64,000 bases of DNA, taken from positions 31,312,453-31,376,452 of the forward strand of contig OX243811.1 in assembly GCA_945859605.1 (NCBI GenBank), written 5' to 3'. Made by a program: the position numbers and the translations under genes. Shown piece by piece: positions 60,041 to 64,000 of the stretch; the stretch's first letter is position 1, and the number at the start of each line of letters is the position of its first letter. The notes beneath the pieces were generated by a model. It saw nothing but the letters and a program-made list of their open reading frames with translations, was not told the DNA's origin and ran no database searches. Source of the stretch: Lumbricus rubellus. Lineage: Eukaryota > Annelida > Clitellata > Crassiclitellata > Lumbricidae.

Positions 60041-60659
60041 ATGCATGTGGCATCGGGTAAAACCATACACGCATAACAGACAGCCAGCAGACATTACAGA
60101 CCGGCGGAAGAAAAGGCGAACAAGCTTCAGCCTTCAACCCATAGGCCTACACATGTTATGTACTGTATGTAGCCCATAGTAATTTTATACTACTAGTCTA
60201 CACGCAGTGGATGATGACAGACTAAAGACTAAAAGAGGCATTTATCTGTGTATCTATTTATAGTCCATTTTGGAAACAGACCATGGGATCTACATGTAGT
60301 CTGCAGCCGTCTTTCGTTGCTGTAGCAAAGCATTGAGCCAGCTTGGGCCTATACATGTATTGTAGGCCTAACTATGCTTTCCATCCTACATGTGTGCATA
60401 CAATCCGGCAGGCTTCTATTACAGGCTACTTCTGCGCATGCGCAAACAGACGGAAGAAGAATTCAGCTGTGAAACTGAGTCTATACGTAAATCATTGCAT
60501 GGAGTGCAAACGGAAACCGATATTGAGAGACGCGTTTGGGAATTTGATGCATGCTTCCTTCTTCTTGTCAGAAAGACCTTCACCTGCCGCCTCGTCTTGT
60601 TTGTTCTTACGCGGAAACACATTATTTATTGAAAAGCCGAATTGCTATACGTCATTTAT

Positions 60660-60795
60660 AGTCGTCAGCATCATCGTTATAATCATAGTCATCATCATCG
60701 TCGTCATCATTATTATCAGCTTCATCGTTATCATCATCAACAACAACATCATCATCATCGTCGTCGTCGTCTTCATCTTCATATTCATCAATCCT
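60660..60795 (+). repeat. (ATC)n-type trinucleotide low-complexity DNA
   Basis: A mix of ATC, GTC and ATT triplets. It produces a Val/Ile-rich open frame with no family resemblance. Confidence 0.85.
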
Positions 60796-60930
60796 GAACG
60801 ACAGCATTTTACGCCGATGAGTGCGAATAAATTACTTGGCCATTTGTTAAGGCCATTGCCCCCTTTAGAGTCAGTTCAAGTGATCTTAATATGTCTTCAT
60901 GTATATATATATATATAGTTATTTATATAT

Positions 60931-62003
60931 ATGGTTATAACGATTGTCTTCAAACAGAAGAGCATACGTAGATATGGTTACGATTGTTTTCAAACAGAAG
61001 AGCATACGTAGATATGGTTACGATTGTCTTCAAACAGAAGAGCATACGTAGATATGGTTACGATTGTCTTCAAACGGAAGAGCATACGTAGATATGGTTA
61101 CGATTGTTTTCAAACAGATGAGTATACGTAGACATGGTGATGATTGTTTGTAAACAGAAGAGCATACGTAGATATGGTGACGATTGTTTTCAAACCGAAG
61201 AGTATACGTAGATATGGTGACGATTGTTTTCAAACAGATGAGCATACGTAGATATGGTGACGATTGTTTTCAAACAGAAGAGCATACGTAGATATGGTTA
61301 CGATTGTCTTCAAACAGAAGAGCATACATAGATATGGTGACGATTGTTTTCAAACCGAAGAGTATACGTAGATATGGTGATGATTGTTTGTAAACAGAAG
61401 AGCATACGTAGATATGGTGACGATTGTTTTCAAACAGAAGAGCATACGTAGATATGGTTACGATTGTCTTCAAACAGAAGAGCATACATAGATATGGTGA
61501 CGATTGTCTTCAGACAGAAGAGCATACGTAGATATGGTTACGATTGTTTGCAAACAGAAGAGCATACGTATGGTTACGATTGTTTTCAAACAGAAGAGCA
61601 TACGTAGATGTGGTTACGATTGTTTTAAAACAAAAGAGCATACGTAGATATGGTGACGATTGTTTTCAAACAGAAGAGCATACGTATATATGGTTACGAT
61701 TGTTTTAAAACAGAAGAGCATACGTAGATATAGTGACGATTGTTTTCAAACAGAAGAGCATACGTAGATATGGTTACGATTGTTTGTAAACAGAAGATTA
61801 TACGTTGATATGGTTACGATTGTTTTCTAACAAAAGAGCATACGTAGATATGGTTACGATTGTTTTCAAACAGAAGAGTATACGTAGACATGGTGACGAT
61901 TGTTTGTAAACAGAAGAGCATACGTAGATATGGTAACAATTGTCTTCAAACAGAAGAGTACACGTAGATATGGTAACAATTGTCTTCAAACCGAAGAGTA
62001 TAT
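60931..62003 (+). repeat. 40-bp minisatellite, about 27 copies
   Basis: The unit AGCATACGTAGATATGGTTA plus CGATTGTTTTCAAACAGAAG, 40 bases, repeats in register for over 1 kb. Variants include GGTGA for GGTTA, TTTGTAAAC for TTTTCAAAC and GTATACG for GCATACG. One unit near 61561 is shortened. GGTTA and GGTGA units partly alternate. Minus-strand frames of 71-72 codons recur here. Confidence 0.97.
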
Positions 62004-62371
62004 AGTCTACGTACATGTATAGATACGGTTTAGATTGGCTAATTATATTATTGGCCTAGGTTAAGCTCATAGCTGACCAGTCTTAATGAATATCAGTAGG
62101 CCTATCAATTTCATAGGTTGAGCTTTTTTTTTCATCGGTGACTCAGTTGAACTGCTGCTGCTGCTGATGCAAGCCATCGATTCCTACAACGCTTGGGTAA
62201 AAGAAAATGCGTTTTAAACGATTGTCTCTGCATGGAGTGTCAAGATGCCATGAAGCAATGCTGACCCTTTCTGGCAGAAATTTGTCCACGAAATTCATCA
62301 AATTTCACGCAAGCGTGCGTACTGATAGATCTATATTAAAATGCGCTCATCCGAAAGGCTCTATGTTGCAC

Positions 62372-62425
62372 ACACACACACACACACACAATTTGTCACA
62401 CATACACACACATACACACACACGC
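62372..62425 (+). repeat. (CA)n microsatellite
   Basis: A CACACACA run interrupted by ATTTGT and followed by CATACACA. Confidence 0.9.
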
Positions 62426-62479
62426 ACAAGATTGCAAAAATGCATATGTATAGGCCTACATGTGTACGTGTGTAGGTCT

Positions 62480-62625
62480 AGGCATCATGCATGTCTGCAT
62501 CATGCATGTCTGCATTATGCATGTATGTATGTATGTATGTATGTATGTATGTATGTATGTATGTATGTATGTATGTATGTATGTATGTATGTATGTATGT
62601 ATGTATGCATGTATGTATGTTCGTA
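62480..62625 (+). repeat. (GTAT)n microsatellite with CATGTCTGCAT prefix repeats
   Basis: Three CATCATGCATGTCTG-like units followed by about 25 perfect ATGT tetranucleotides. Confidence 0.95.
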
Positions 62626-62759
62626 GCCTGTGGGTGTAGGTTATATAAGTATGTATATGCAGAGGTATAGTCGTCAGTCAAGAGTGTGTAATGTGATTAT
62701 TACGAAGATTACGAATGATCCCATCGTTGAGCGTGCTATAATTAATCACATTATGATCC

Positions 62760-63140
62760 CTGCGGCTCTTCAACCGACGTCACGAAACAAAATGGCGGCA
62801 CCATCTAGAATGGATTTTCGCTGCTGTTCGGCTCCGATGAATTAGCGTCGTTTCGGTCCTGTCAGGCGCGCTCGCTATTGATAGTCTAGACGACGAAATT
62901 ACCAAAGAACCGATCGAATAGCCGGAAAACGTCCAGATGAGCAGGACCGACCCGGATCTGGGGATGGGCTGGTCGCGGGATCGATGCCATTTTGCCCCCT
63001 CACCATCGATTTCGAAGGGGGGAGAGGCAGTTGCGATCACGCTTGGCCACCGTATAATAGCCTACTGCGGGTACGTCCTTCCACGTCCCGAACGTGCATT
63101 TGTTTCAGAGGCTGCTGTGTTGTGCGAAAAGCCATAGAGG
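62760..63140. promoter_or_regulatory. GC-rich island with CRE and YY1-like motifs, possible promoter
   Basis: Base composition rises sharply. GACGTCACG is at 62777-62785 and AAAATGGCGGC, a strong YY1 consensus often found at transcription starts, is at 62789-62799. Both strands carry short open frames, none recognised. Its gene, if any, may lie past the window. Confidence 0.3.
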
Positions 63141-63294
63141 AGGCTCTGTGAGTCTGTATATACTGTTTAACGTATCCGAACCTGTAATATTTTATGACTG
63201 TAATTCTATATCGTCCGAAGGGAGTGTTTCGAAAATGCATGGTATCGATATTTATCGGGCCAACTGTGTATTATAACAAAGCCAAAAATAGCCA

Positions 63295-63360
63295 ATGCTA
63301 AGAGACACGCAGACAGGCAGACATACAGGCAGGCAGACATGCAGACAGACAGACGCGCAT
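63295..63360 (+). repeat. (CAGA)n-like low-complexity run
   Basis: Irregular CAGACAGG units. Confidence 0.8.
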
Positions 63361-63504
63361 GTTGAGCATGCTGCACAGGCATACAGAGGATGAACAAAGA
63401 CAGAATATATATACATACAAAGCGATACAATAGCCAGATGCGGGCAGAGTTAGATAGAGAATTTAGAGAAACAAGACCTATAGAAAATCTGATGTAGATA
63501 GGCC

Positions 63505-63625
63505 TATTGGAGGTGGATGGACATGCGTATTGGTTGGTGGGTTGGTAGGTGGATAGACGGATGAATGGATGAGAGGATGGAAAGATGGGTGGACGGGTGG
63601 ATATAAAGATGGATGGATCATGGAT
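63505..63625 (+). repeat. (GGAT)n-like low-complexity run
   Basis: Irregular GGATGGAT, GGTGGGT units. Confidence 0.75.
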
Positions 63626-63785
63626 AGCCCTGAAGGTCGAATACGAATGGCGTTTATCGTTTATGGACGGCCCCCAGCGAAGAAATCGATACATTAACAC
63701 TAACAACAATGCCAGTCAATTCTTATTGTCTTACAACGTTGCAGCGACTTGGTGTGCGAGGAGACTATTAAGTCTTATTGCCTAG

Positions 63786-63791
<6 letters not shown>

Positions 63792-63851
<60 letters not shown>

Positions 63852-63866
63852 TATATATATATATAT
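63792..63866 (+). repeat. (TA)n microsatellite
   Basis: More than 25 consecutive TA dinucleotides, interrupted once near 63846-63849. Confidence 0.95.
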
Positions 63867-64000
63867 GAGTCTGCAGAATAATGGAGGATGGACGGTCAAA
63901 CGTTGACTTCTGGATGATCTATCGTCCAGATTCTTTGAAACGGCAGCCAACTCCGACATAATATATAATTGCATATATAAATATATATATATATAAATAT

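Noticed and set aside
59437..60076. Cys/Leu/Ser- and Tyr/Thr/His-rich frames
   Set aside because: Translations of tetranucleotide microsatellites.
60931..62003. Regular 40-bp array, considered as CRISPR or as a repeat protein
   Set aside because: There are no spacers. Open frames appear only because the unit lacks stops in one frame and occur in three separate blocks.
62780..63040. 86-codon minus-strand open frame in the GC-rich island
   Set aside because: High GC lengthens chance frames. No domain, and it overlaps a plus-strand frame of similar length.

Overview
The window is animal nuclear DNA: long spliced genes with GT-AG introns, tRNA-derived SINEs, LINEs, many small DNA transposons and abundant microsatellites. 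Two clues point to a deuterostome invertebrate, probably an echinoderm or hemichordate (inference). The first is a Gmr1-type Ty3/gypsy element, a group known from deuterostomes. The second is the palindromic octamer TAGGCCTA scattered through the non-coding DNA. Exons were assembled by hand from splice sites, codon phase and remembered family sequences. No database was searched.

Layout: 1-6413, nearly complete Gmr1-type LTR retrotransposon, with most of its 5' LTR outside the window. 7011-7484, fold-back element. 10746-18208 (-), ATP6V0B, V-ATPase proteolipid c'', whose introns hold a piggyBac relic, a hAT MITE and two nested inverted-repeat elements. 20245-29372 (+), RAB10. Intron 5 starts with about 33 extra tandem copies of the 3' end of exon 5 plus its splice donor. 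34950-35620, decayed LINE. 36885-41921 (+), AGPAT5-type lysophosphatidic acid acyltransferase. 46867-51115 (-), NSDHL sterol decarboxylase. 53689-54867 (-), single-exon atypical dual-specificity phosphatase with a 29-glycine run. 55195-56290, 5'-truncated RTE-like LINE. 56922-59300, a hAT-like element hosting at least two further insertions. 59400-64000, mostly microsatellites and a 40-bp minisatellite.

The host genes are unrelated housekeeping functions, mostly at membranes: proton pumping, exocytic and ER trafficking, phosphatidic acid synthesis, sterol synthesis and protein dephosphorylation. ATP6V0B and RAB10 are divergent with 2.0 kb between their start codons. AGPAT5 and NSDHL are convergent. 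There is no operon-like organisation.

The strongest unusual signals are: the RAB10 exon-plus-donor minisatellite; a GC-AG intron in RAB10; the integrase-before-RT order and SCAN-like capsid of the LTR element; a TFE/CLEAR-like site upstream of ATP6V0B; a fold-back element carrying CRE, octamer and CCAAT motifs; paired 74-bp TTAA-flanked mini-elements; and nested hAT insertions with readable 8-bp duplications.
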